Part shown: piece after piece, positions 16,661 to 24,487 of the stretch
Position numbering within the stretch: the stretch's first letter is position 1
Layout of the letters: each line of letters opens with the position of its first letter
NCBI GenBank assembly: GCA_028290825.1
Contig: JAQGJB010000049.1
Location: forward strand, 1-34,868
Reading direction: 5' to 3'
Length of the DNA stretch: 34,868 nucleotides
Origin: Micavibrio sp.
Lineage (GTDB): Bacteria; Pseudomonadota; Alphaproteobacteria; Micavibrionales; Micavibrionaceae
Notes under the pieces: generated by a model
What the model saw: only the letters and a program-made list of their open reading frames with translations
What the model was told of the DNA's origin: nothing
Databases searched by the model: none
Translations under genes and position numbers: made by a program

Positions 16661-18361
16661 GTGCCTCCTCTCCTCAAACTTTTGACTTTAACTGCGGTTT
16701 GTCTAGCGACTCTTGCCTTCTCCGGGCAGGCGGAGGTGTCTGCTGCTGTTTTGCCTGTTGTTCCAGGGTCGGCAGATGCGGGACGTGTCAAGCCGGAGGA
16801 AAAATTACCCGAGGTGATGCAGAATTCCAGGGGTGCGATCGCGGTTCCGGCCGGGGTGGCTTTAACCCAGGCCCCAAAAGGTGCAGAAGGTATTCATTTC
16901 GTTTTGCAGGCGCTCAATATTGAAGGGGCGACTGTTTTTCCGCATGCACAACTGGAAGATCTTTATGGCGCGCAGGTTGGTCAGGAAATCGCATTGGCGA
17001 AGATCTATGATATTGCCAATAAGCTGACGGAGAAATATCGCGATGCCGGATATTTTCTCAGTCGTGCCTATGTCCCCGCACAGGATATTGATAAAGGTAT
17101 TGTCACGATACGGATTGTCGAAGGCTATATCGGGGCGGTGGATCTGCCGGAAAAATATGCCCATAGCTTTATGATTAATTCTGCGATCGCACGGTTAACG
17201 GCTGAACGGCCGTTAACAACCGAGGCGCTTGAAAGCTTCCTGCTTCGTCTCAATAATTTGCCCGGCCTGGATGTCAGCGGTGTGTTGTCAAGCATGCCGA
17301 AAATTGAGGGCGCGGCTCAACTGACCCTTGATATCAGGCGTTCAGAGGGTTTAACCCAAATCGGGTTCGATAATTTTTCATCGCGCTATCTGGGGCCGAA
17401 TGAAGTGACGGCGTCATGGGCCGGTAGTCTTCTGCCGATGCAGCAGACGGCAATATCCCTTGTTGGCGGTCTGCCGATGAGTCGGCTGAAGGCTGGCACT
17501 ATCGGTCAGAAGGTCATGCTGATCCCCGGTCTTTCTCTTGACCTCGCTGGAAGTTATACTCATTCCAAGCCCGGATTTACATTGCGCCAGTTTGAGGTTG
17601 AAAGCACCTCCGCCTGGCTGAGTGCCGGTCTAAGTTATCAATGGATCCGCCAACGCGACCAGAATTTATTAAGCCGCATTTCCTTTGATGCACGAAATAC
17701 GCAGAGTGATATTCTCAACTCTCCCCTGACGCGTGATCGTGTCCGGGCAATCCGTGCGGGTCTGTCCTGGGACAAGACGGATCGCTTCCAGGGTCGTACA
17801 AATATCAATGCCACATTCAGTCAGGGTATCAATGGATTTGGTGCCAGCCAGCCGGGAGCGATTAATTTATCCCGTGCAGCGGCGCGACCTGATTTCACCA
17901 AGGCTGAAATTTCCGTCACACGTCTTCAGGTGCTGGCCGATAACTGGGCCATGATGGCCGGTGCCAGTGGCCAGAAATCTTCCGGGGCGCTCTATTCTGC
18001 CGAACAATTCGGTTATGGCGGGCCTGTTTTCGGACGCGCCTTTGATTCGTCTGAAATCACCGGCGATCATGGGTTAAGCGGCTCTCTGGAGCTTCGCTAT
18101 ACCAAATGGAGCCTTGATGATCCGGTTTCGGTCCAGCCTTTCGCCTTTTATGATGTCGGTCAGGTCTGGGGCAGTGGCGGGAATGGCAATGCTGCCCATC
18201 AATCCGGGGCTTCGGCAGGATTTGGTGCGCGGGGTGTCTATTACGGTTTCAGCGCAGAAACCGGCGTCGCATGGCCGTTGACGCGTCCTATTCAGGTGCC
18301 GATATATGGCCAGCAGAAATCCGGTCCACGTATCCTTTTGAATATATCCAAAACATTTTAG
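16661..18361 (+). CDS. TpsB two-partner secretion outer-membrane transporter (ShlB/FhaC/HecB family)
   Basis: A 566-residue outer-membrane pore that exports the TpsA protein encoded next. The start is a GTG at 16661 and gives a signal peptide (PPLLKLLTLTAVCLATLAFS, cleaved near residue 29). Residues about 77-165 form a POTRA domain of ShlB type (VLQALNIEGATVFPHAQLED through GIVTIRIVEGYIGAVDLP), and 166-250 a second POTRA. A 16-strand barrel follows to the last residue, which is Phe (LLNISKTF) as in many outer-membrane barrels. The loop-6 region reads GYGGPVFGRAFDSSEITGDHG, where the family's VRGY-like motif is FGRAF. The next gene begins 91 bases on with no terminator between, so the two are most likely one operon. 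Confidence 0.92.
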   Translation: MPPLLKLLTLTAVCLATLAFSGQAEVSAAVLPVVPGSADAGRVKPEEKLPEVMQNSRGAIAVPAGVALTQAPKGAEGIHFVLQALNIEGATVFPHAQLEDLYGAQVGQEIALAKIYDIANKLTEKYRDAGYFLSRAYVPAQDIDKGIVTIRIVEGYIGAVDLPEKYAHSFMINSAIARLTAERPLTTEALESFLLRLNNLPGLDVSGVLSSMPKIEGAAQLTLDIRRSEGLTQIGFDNFSSRYLGPNEVTASWAGSLLPMQQTAISLVGGLPMSRLKAGTIGQKVMLIPGLSLDLAGSYTHSKPGFTLRQFEVESTSAWLSAGLSYQWIRQRDQNLLSRISFDARNTQSDILNSPLTRDRVRAIRAGLSWDKTDRFQGRTNINATFSQGINGFGASQPGAINLSRAAARPDFTKAEISVTRLQVLADNWAMMAGASGQKSSGALYSAEQFGYGGPVFGRAFDSSEITGDHGLSGSLELRYTKWSLDDPVSVQPFAFYDVGQVWGSGGNGNAAHQSGASAGFGARGVYYGFSAETGVAWPLTRPIQVPIYGQQKSGPRILLNISKTF

Positions 18362-18452
18362 ACAAATTCGAGATATTTAACCTTTTGTTTAGGTCGACTT
18401 AGTAAAATCATCAAGTATTACCGTAACTTAAATTATCTTAGATCGTTTTTTC

Positions 18453-21400
18453 ATGACCGTTTCGCGTCGCCTTTTACAAACCACCTGTCTGGCTGCCGCA
18501 CTTCTGAGTGTGGCCGGCACCGCTTCGGCCAACCCACTGGATGGTGTTGTCAGCGCAGGTAATGCCACGATCAGCAGCAGCGGTTCCAAACTTGATGTGC
18601 TTCAGCAAAGTGATCGCGCCGTCATCGACTGGCGTTCCTTTGATATTGCGCCCGGGGAGTGGACCGAGTTTCATCAACCCTCCGCTTCCTCTCTCACTGT
18701 TAACCGCGTCAACAGCGACCATGCCAGTGATATCGGTGGCCGCCTGACCGCAAACGGAAATCTCGTAATCCTTAACCAGAACGGCATTCTGTTCGGTGCC
18801 GGTGCACAGGTCGATGTGAATGGGCTGATCGCTACCACGGCCGACATTGACAACGAGAATGTTATGAGCGGTTCCGGTGCATTATCTTTCGACAAGGCCG
18901 GAAATCCTGATGCCGCTATTATCAATGACGGTACCATCACGGCGCACGATGCAGGTCTGGTCGGTCTGGTTGCGCCGAATGTCGTTAACAACGGCACCAT
19001 CCGCGCCAATCTGGGTCGTGTGAATCTTGCTTCCGGCGATACGGTTGCTGTTGATCTGTATGGTGACGGCCTGATGAAGGTGGCTGTGTCCGATGATGTC
19101 AAATCGCAACTGGTTTCAAATTCCGGTGTACTCGAATCCGCTGGGGGCACTGTGGCCCTGACGGCTGCGGCGGGCGGCCAGATCGTCAACAGTCTGATCG
19201 TTGCAGGTGGCGAAATTAAAGCACCGAGCGTCAGTCAGAAAAATGGTCATATCATTATTGCGGCCGAGGGCACCAATGCCGTCGCGGGTAATGTTACCGC
19301 CAATAAGGGCAAAAAACAGGGGGCCAGCTATACAATCGTTTCCGGGACTCTCGATGTCTCCGGCCTGAAGGCCGGGGAAAGCGGAGGATCCGTCAAAGTC
19401 ACCGGCGATAATATTGCCTTGCTGTCCGGTTCGGTGATCAATGCATCCGGGTCTGATGGTGCGTCGAATACAACACAGGGCCTTGCCGTTTCTGCACCGC
19501 GTGTCGGAGCAGCGGGGGGTGATATTCAGATCGGTGGGGATTATCTCGGTTCCGGTGATATGGGGACAGCCTCCAATCTATATGTTGATCAGGGCGCTTT
19601 GATCCTGAATGATTCGATTCGTAGCGGCGATGCCGGACGCACGATTTTATGGTCCGATGACACGACAGATTTCTACGGCACCGTTTATGCCCGTGCTCTT
19701 GGCGGTCAGGATATTGACGGTGCAACGTGGAATGCAACGGCTGGCGGCAATACTGGCAATGGCGGCTTCCTGGAGACGTCTGGCCATGCGCAGCTTAACG
19801 CAGGCGGCTCTGCAGATCTGACGGCCAGCAATGGTGATCGCGGAACATATTTCCTCGATCCTGCAAATATCACGGTCTACGGCAATTTTGCACCGAATTA
19901 CGGGACGGTTATCCTTGGTGATTCCGCAACGCTGGCGTCTAACCTGAAGCTCTGGCTCGATGCTTCTGATACCGCCAATGTCAATCTGGCTTATAATTCT
20001 CTCAATACGACGGCAAACGGCACGCTTGGTAATAATACCATCACGGTCTCGGCCAATACAGGTCTGGTTGTCGGGGCGCGGATCAGGCTGGGGGCGGCAG
20101 GCTCAGTGACTGCGGCATCGACCGTTGGGGCCGACACTTATACGATCAATGCCATTTCCGGGACAACAATTACATTAACCTCAAATCTGACCTCCAACTA
20201 CACAACAAGCGCCATTTATCAGGGTTATGCCAGCCAGTGGACCGATAAATCAGGCCAGGGCAATAACGCCACCCAAGCCACAGCGGCCAGCCGGCCGCTT
20301 TATGTGACCAACTCACAAAATGGCAGGGCCGTTCTGGTGTTCGATGGCACCAATGACGGTCTTTCCGTCAATCTCAATTTCCTGGCAGGTACATCGAATA
20401 CTAATTTTGTCGTCGCCAGGACCACAACCTATTCCAATATTTATGGCGCCGTTACCGGGAGTTCGGGGGCGGGTAGTCTGCACGTTGGCTACACCAATGC
20501 TGCGACGTACCGGGAAAATTACTGGGGCAATGATTTTGCCCCTGCCGTCAGTTCCTATTCCAATTCCAGCAGTGCAAATATTCTGGCCTTCCAGTGGAAT
20601 CAGGGTGGCAGTAAATATATTTACGCCAACGGGCATCTTGAGAGCACAACAACTGGTGCAGGAACAATCACGGCGATGGCCGGGGGTGGAACGATCGCCG
20701 GTAACGTCACGGGACTTGGCTATTGGGGCGGCAGCCTTTCTGAGATGGCAATGTATACAACGGCCCTGTCTGCCAATGCCTATGCGCTGATGAACCAATA
20801 TCAATCCGCCAAATGGGGGATCAATATCAATCCGACCGGGGCCGGGGCAACGGAAGCCGCGAAGGCCATGGCATCCGATGGCTATTCTGTCTTCACCACG
20901 CGGTATCTTGAGCGCCTGAGTCAATCGGCCAATATCTCGTTACAGGCCACAACAGATATCAGTCTCGATCTGCAAGGCGATACCCTGAACCTTGCCAATA
21001 ATCGCGATATTACGCTCACGGCAGGAAATAATATCGCCAGCGCCAGTGCCGGAACTATTACCACGAATGGCACGGGCAGTATTCTGTTCGCCGCTTCCAA
21101 TAACATTACACTAGCCCACGATATAAACCTGAATGCCGCCGGGACAGGGAATATTACGCTTCGCTCGAATAATGTTATGAGCTTTACCAATGGTGTCGAT
21201 TTTACGACACAGAGTGGCAATATCATTCTGAACGCCGACCGGAATGCAGATCGTCTGGGTGGTATTTCACTCACGGATAGTACCATCACCACCAATGGCG
21301 GTTATTTTGTCGCAGGCGGTGGAAACGGTGCAATCGGCGGGACAAACTCACTTCTAGGCGATGGAGACGGCACCGGTGCCGACGATGCTTTCGCCTACGG

Positions 21401-23714
21401 GAATAATGGGCACGGCGTTCTGTTGAGCAATACAGTAATCAATGCAACCAATATCGGCGGAACCAGCACGGGTGCCATTATTGTCAATGGCGCCGGAACA
21501 TATGCAACAGGTGTTGGAAATAACTCCTACGGCATTAGCATTGCGGGAACGTCTGCCCTGACTGCAGATACAGGCAAGATCAAGCTGACAGGCCTTGGCG
21601 GCAATGGCGAAGATGAAAATTACGGTATCAATGCCTCAGGATCAGTGATTATAAAATCGACAAAAGGTGCAATCACACTGACCGGAACCGGCGGCACCGC
21701 AGGCACTGCAACCAGTGAATCCAGCACAGGCCTTAATCTTTCCGGTCTGCAGATCAGCTCCCTCGGCACTGGCAGCGATGCAGCGACGATTACCCTGACT
21801 GGCACAGCCGGTGTAACCAACGGCCAGCAAAGCCGCGGGGTCAACCTGCAGAGCACAACGCTTCTTTCTGAAAAAGGGGCAGTCACTGTTAACGGAACCG
21901 GCAAAGGGACATCCTCCTCAAGTTATGGCGTCTATTCCAATGGAAGCATTCTTCGGTCAACAGGCACGGCAACAATTGACGTTAAAGGGCAGGGTGGCAG
22001 TACGTCTGCGTCCGATTTATATATCGCAGGCACGGGAAACATCATTGGTGGCGCCACCGCAACCGGCAATATCACACTGACGGCTGACTCGATCACCCTT
22101 GCCGGACTGAGCGTGCAGACCAGTCAGAATGTCACGGTCAAAACCCGTACGGCTTCCGGAAGCATCGGCATCGGCGGCGGCATTGGAACACTGGGCCTGA
22201 CCGATGCTTATCTGGCGATGTTCCTGCCCTCCGGAAAACTGATTATTGGCGATACAGCAAGCGGCACGGGCGATCTCGTCGTTGACAGCTGGGACCTCTC
22301 TGCGAAAAGCTATAATGTTGAAATCTACGGCAACGACATAACCTTCCAGGATACAGATCCGTCCGCAGGTGTTGATTATGCGATGAGGCTCGGCACCGCA
22401 AATTTCTTTGCCTATGCCAGAAATAATGGTGGCGATCTTGCTGACCTGAATATCAATGGGGCCATCGATAAAACAGAACTCGGTACCAGCATGCTCGATC
22501 TCCGTGCCGAAAATAATATCACCGCTGTCTCTAATATCGGGTCTTCTGCAGGTCTGCTTCATATCTCCCTGACGTCGGATGCGGACAATAATGGTGTTGG
22601 CGATATTATTATGGGCGGTGCCATTCTAAACTCTGCAAACGGGAATATTGCCCTTAACAGAGCTGTTACTTTGAATGGGAATCTGACACTTGCGGCGGGG
22701 ACGGGCGCGCTGACCGCTGCTTCAACAATCAACGGTGCTTATAACCTGACAGCCGGTGCCGCTTCAATGAGTTTCGCGAATGCCCTTGGCGGTTCAACCG
22801 CGTTGCATGATGTCAGCCTGACCTCCATCGGTTCACTAAATCTCCCGTCCATTACGGCCGGCAGTATCCTTGCGCGGACAACTGGTGCAACCGCCGATCT
22901 CAGCATCGCCGTTGGTAAAACCATTACAGGCAACAATACCGGCAATGCTGTAACCCTGGTTACGCGTCACAATTTTATCAATAATGCAGGTGCCAATGCG
23001 GTCTCCACACCCTCAGGTCGCTGGTTGATTTACGTGACTGATCAGGCAAGTCTGTCTCTGAATGGGATGAATCCCAGTTTTGATCGCTACACCTGCGGTT
23101 ACAGCGGCACCTGCCCGACCCCCGGTGCAGGAAACGGTCTGCTTTATACTTATACGCCGGTTTTGACCGTGACGCCGGGTGCTGTTTCCGTTGCTTATAC
23201 TGAAACGCCTGTCTTCACCTACTCTGTGAGCGGGTATCTGGGCGGTGAGTTGAGCATGGATACCATCACCGGCAGTCCGACCTATACGACCGGCTTTGTG
23301 CCTGGCAGACTTTCCGGCCTCTTTAACATTACGACGGGGGCTAATACACTGCTTTCTGCTCTCGGGTATGGCTTTACTTATACAACACGGGTCGATGGCC
23401 TGCGCGTTGCCGCTCCCGTGCCAAAAGTTGTCGTTCCGAATAGCGTTATCCGTGTCAGTCAGCTGCCCAGCCTCAATTCACTTGCACAATCAGGCAGCAC
23501 AACAATTAATTCGACAAAAACATCGACTTCATCGCAGTCATCTACCAGTTCCGGAACACAAAAATCAAATCCGGAAAACTATAAAGGTGAATTTGCCTTA
23601 GAGATTCCGGAGACTAAAAATCTGCAAACCTCCATTCCAGGGCTGACAGTTGATCCCGAATTGCAAAGAGAATTAAAATTGGACGCAGCGCTGATTACGT
23701 CATCAAGTGAATAA
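18453..23714 (+). CDS. TpsA filamentous haemagglutinin-type exoprotein with lectin-like domain
   Basis: A 1753-residue secreted protein, the cargo of the TpsB upstream. A signal peptide (about 1-26, ending GTASA) is followed by the TPS secretion domain: NPLDGVVSAGNATISSSGSK, FDIAPGEWTEFHQP, VNRVNSDHASDIGGRLTANG and LNQNGILFGAGAQVDVNGLI. The family's NPNG motif is NQNG here (108-111). A ConA/LamG-type domain occupies about 497-790, and a run of degenerate repeats about 1025-1187. The rest is beta-helix-like text (GNITL, NNITL). Near the C-terminus YTCGYSGTC holds a close Cys pair, followed by an MBG-like region (LTVTPGAVSVAYTETPVFTY, about 1569-1653) and a Ser/Thr-rich linker. Likely role: a surface adhesin or matrix protein that binds a glycan. 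The ligand is not known. No toxin domain or VENN motif is seen, so contact-dependent inhibition is not supported. Confidence 0.92.
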   Translation: MTVSRRLLQTTCLAAALLSVAGTASANPLDGVVSAGNATISSSGSKLDVLQQSDRAVIDWRSFDIAPGEWTEFHQPSASSLTVNRVNSDHASDIGGRLTANGNLVILNQNGILFGAGAQVDVNGLIATTADIDNENVMSGSGALSFDKAGNPDAAIINDGTITAHDAGLVGLVAPNVVNNGTIRANLGRVNLASGDTVAVDLYGDGLMKVAVSDDVKSQLVSNSGVLESAGGTVALTAAAGGQIVNSLIVAGGEIKAPSVSQKNGHIIIAAEGTNAVAGNVTANKGKKQGASYTIVSGTLDVSGLKAGESGGSVKVTGDNIALLSGSVINASGSDGASNTTQGLAVSAPRVGAAGGDIQIGGDYLGSGDMGTASNLYVDQGALILNDSIRSGDAGRTILWSDDTTDFYGTVYARALGGQDIDGATWNATAGGNTGNGGFLETSGHAQLNAGGSADLTASNGDRGTYFLDPANITVYGNFAPNYGTVILGDSATLASNLKLWLDASDTANVNLAYNSLNTTANGTLGNNTITVSANTGLVVGARIRLGAAGSVTAASTVGADTYTINAISGTTITLTSNLTSNYTTSAIYQGYASQWTDKSGQGNNATQATAASRPLYVTNSQNGRAVLVFDGTNDGLSVNLNFLAGTSNTNFVVARTTTYSNIYGAVTGSSGAGSLHVGYTNAATYRENYWGNDFAPAVSSYSNSSSANILAFQWNQGGSKYIYANGHLESTTTGAGTITAMAGGGTIAGNVTGLGYWGGSLSEMAMYTTALSANAYALMNQYQSAKWGININPTGAGATEAAKAMASDGYSVFTTRYLERLSQSANISLQATTDISLDLQGDTLNLANNRDITLTAGNNIASASAGTITTNGTGSILFAASNNITLAHDINLNAAGTGNITLRSNNVMSFTNGVDFTTQSGNIILNADRNADRLGGISLTDSTITTNGGYFVAGGGNGAIGGTNSLLGDGDGTGADDAFAYGNNGHGVLLSNTVINATNIGGTSTGAIIVNGAGTYATGVGNNSYGISIAGTSALTADTGKIKLTGLGGNGEDENYGINASGSVIIKSTKGAITLTGTGGTAGTATSESSTGLNLSGLQISSLGTGSDAATITLTGTAGVTNGQQSRGVNLQSTTLLSEKGAVTVNGTGKGTSSSSYGVYSNGSILRSTGTATIDVKGQGGSTSASDLYIAGTGNIIGGATATGNITLTADSITLAGLSVQTSQNVTVKTRTASGSIGIGGGIGTLGLTDAYLAMFLPSGKLIIGDTASGTGDLVVDSWDLSAKSYNVEIYGNDITFQDTDPSAGVDYAMRLGTANFFAYARNNGGDLADLNINGAIDKTELGTSMLDLRAENNITAVSNIGSSAGLLHISLTSDADNNGVGDIIMGGAILNSANGNIALNRAVTLNGNLTLAAGTGALTAASTINGAYNLTAGAASMSFANALGGSTALHDVSLTSIGSLNLPSITAGSILARTTGATADLSIAVGKTITGNNTGNAVTLVTRHNFINNAGANAVSTPSGRWLIYVTDQASLSLNGMNPSFDRYTCGYSGTCPTPGAGNGLLYTYTPVLTVTPGAVSVAYTETPVFTYSVSGYLGGELSMDTITGSPTYTTGFVPGRLSGLFNITTGANTLLSALGYGFTYTTRVDGLRVAAPVPKVVVPNSVIRVSQLPSLNSLAQSGSTTINSTKTSTSSQSSTSSGTQKSNPENYKGEFALEIPETKNLQTSIPGLTVDPELQRELKLDAALITSSSE
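19941..20823 (+). other. LamG/ConA-type lectin domain in TpsA, with nested insertion
   Basis: The encoded text LKLWLDASDTANV ... SQWTDKSGQGNNATQATAAS ... GRAVLVFDGTNDGLSV ... LSEMAMYTTALSANAYALMN matches the Laminin_G_3/ConA-like domain common in surface proteins. Between LWLDASD and QWTDKSG, where a short linker is usual, lies an extra stretch of about 80 residues (roughly 19980-20235) with NNTITVSANTGLVVGARIRL and AISGTTITLTSN. That pattern resembles small beta modules seen in tail-fibre-like and adhesin proteins. Confidence 0.7.
21525..22013 (+). repeat. Five degenerate tandem repeats within TpsA
   Basis: Units start with a YG-, TG- or RG-type pair at 21528, 21621, 21726, 21834 and 21924, giving lengths of 31, 35, 36, 30 and about 29 residues. 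Each has the pattern (Y/T/R)G(I/L/V)-x-(about 10)-G-x-(I/V)-x-(L/V)-x-G-(T/L)-(G/A)-G or close to it, for example YGISIAGTS...KIKLTGLGG and YGINASGSV...AITLTGTGG. They fit coils of a right-handed beta-helix. DNA identity between units is low, so they are old. Confidence 0.6.
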
Positions 23715-23771
23715 TGCGGGGCAGGAGAGTTCGAAGGCCTCGGAAAGTACATTAAGCCTAAGAGAAAATGG

Positions 23772-24023
23772 ATGATTTGTGAGCGAAGTTACATTGCTCG
23801 CCGGGCTCACAAGGGTTCTATTATAATTGAATCCAGCACACAGCCTGCAGGTGGGAAAGACCCCTTAGATATTCCTGCCCAAGAGCTCAAGAATCTTGTT
23901 CGGGGCATGATCTGGCGAGATGAGCACTTCAAGGGTGAAACAATCCGTCAAATCGCCTCCCAAGAGAAATTCTCTGAAGGTTTCGTCGGGAAGTGCATCT
24001 TCCGGAGCTTCGAGCTGGCTTAA
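23772..24023 (+). pseudogene. Recombinase-like C-terminal fragment
   Basis: An 83-codon frame that begins before any clear start signal and contains PAQELKNLVRGMIWRDEHFK, GETIRQIASQEKFSEGFVGK and CIFRSFELA before TAA. The order of a helix LVRxxxWxDxxxxGE, then a helix-turn-helix IRQIASxExxSxGFVGxxxxxSFELA, is the C-terminal DNA-binding tail of large serine recombinases (in which it usually reads LVKALxRAxRW...IAExEGVSxxYVxRxLxLAFLAPDI). The rest of the gene is missing. It lies 57 bases after tpsA and between it and tRNA-Gln, where an integrase gene is often found. The family call is by pattern and is moderate. Confidence 0.5.
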
Positions 24024-24217
24024 TCCGGCCCCCATTTATATCCCAATTTTTTTTATTGTCTGCCGCACAGGAAATTTCACTACTGAGAGAAATGGCTGTT
24101 CGAGTCCTTGAATAGGGATTCTCAGTGGTGTGGCGGACATGAGGTGCTGTGCAAAGGGCGCGGAACGGGGGCCTCACAGGCCTGTTTCTCTCAATGCGTG
24201 GCGGAGTGGTAGGTGGA
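24024..24217. other. Short gap between recombinase fragment and tRNA-Gln
   Basis: The stretch contains the inverted repeat at 24078-24130 and otherwise nothing I can name. An attachment site would be expected here if an island was inserted beside the tRNA 3' end, but I found no second copy of the tRNA 3' end sequence in the window. Confidence 0.35.
24078..24130. repeat. Inverted repeat, 12-base arms
   Basis: CACTACTGAGAG (24078-24089) and TTCTCAGTGGTG (24119-24130) are inverted copies with two mismatches, separated by 29 bases that include GTTCGAGTCC. It could be a remnant of a mobile-element end, a recombination site, or a stem of a small RNA. Nothing decides between these. Confidence 0.5.
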
Positions 24218-24291
24218 TGGCTGGGGCACTAGGATTCGAACCTAGGGTGTCGGTACCAAAAACCGATGCCTTACCGCTTGGCGATGCCCCA
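24218..24291 (-). tRNA. tRNA-Gln (anticodon UUG)
   Basis: On the minus strand a full cloverleaf is present: acceptor TGGGGCA paired with TGCCCCA, a D arm GCCAAGCGGTAAGGC, an anticodon stem TCGGT/ACCGA around the loop TTTTGGT with anticodon TTG, a T arm TAGGTTCGAATCCTA, discriminator G, and CCA encoded at 24218-24220. Its 3' end points left, toward the recombinase fragment and the AT-richer region, which is the usual position for an integrated element. Confidence 0.97.
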
Positions 24292-24311
24292 ATCCCTAAG
24301 GAATGGGCGGT

Positions 24312-24340
24312 AAATTAGTTCAGAACATTCTGAAAAGCAA
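24312..24340 (-). promoter_or_regulatory. Possible tRNA-Gln promoter with palindrome in the spacer
   Basis: Reading the minus strand, TTGCTT (24335-24340), a 17-base spacer and TAATTT (24312-24317) lie about 20 bases before the tRNA 5' end. Each box matches consensus at about half its bases. The spacer is almost wholly filled by TTCAGAA-TG-TTCTGAA (24319-24334), a perfect 7-bp inverted repeat with a two-base centre, which could be an operator. Confidence 0.3.
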
Positions 24341-24487
24341 CCCCTTTTAAATATGGAGATTTATACGGGTTTCTGACCCTGTGGATAGCGGATTATAGTC
24401 AGAAAGTTTTGCTTGGCCTCATTTTCCGCAATCTGTATAGTGAGGGCATCCGACAACATATATATAAAAGAATGAAACGGGACATCC

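Noticed and set aside
20313-20924. Minus-strand frames of 181-203 codons within tpsA (also 22017-22562)
   Set aside because: Antisense shadows of repeat-rich tpsA with no family match or start signals.
21525-22013. CRISPR array or minisatellite
   Set aside because: The units differ too much at DNA level and in length, and stay in the tpsA reading frame; they are protein repeats.
18453-23714. Contact-dependent inhibition (CdiA) toxin with immunity gene
   Set aside because: No VENN-type boundary, no toxin-like C-terminus and no small immunity gene downstream; the end is a Ser/Thr linker and a short tail.
24218-24260. Attachment-site duplication of the tRNA-Gln 3' end
   Set aside because: I looked for a second copy by eye in the window and found none; it may be outside the left edge or lost.
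24130-24318. 62-codon plus-strand frame over the tRNA gene, containing GALGFEPRVSVPKTDALPLG
   Set aside because: This is the well-known false protein read from the opposite strand of a tRNA gene.
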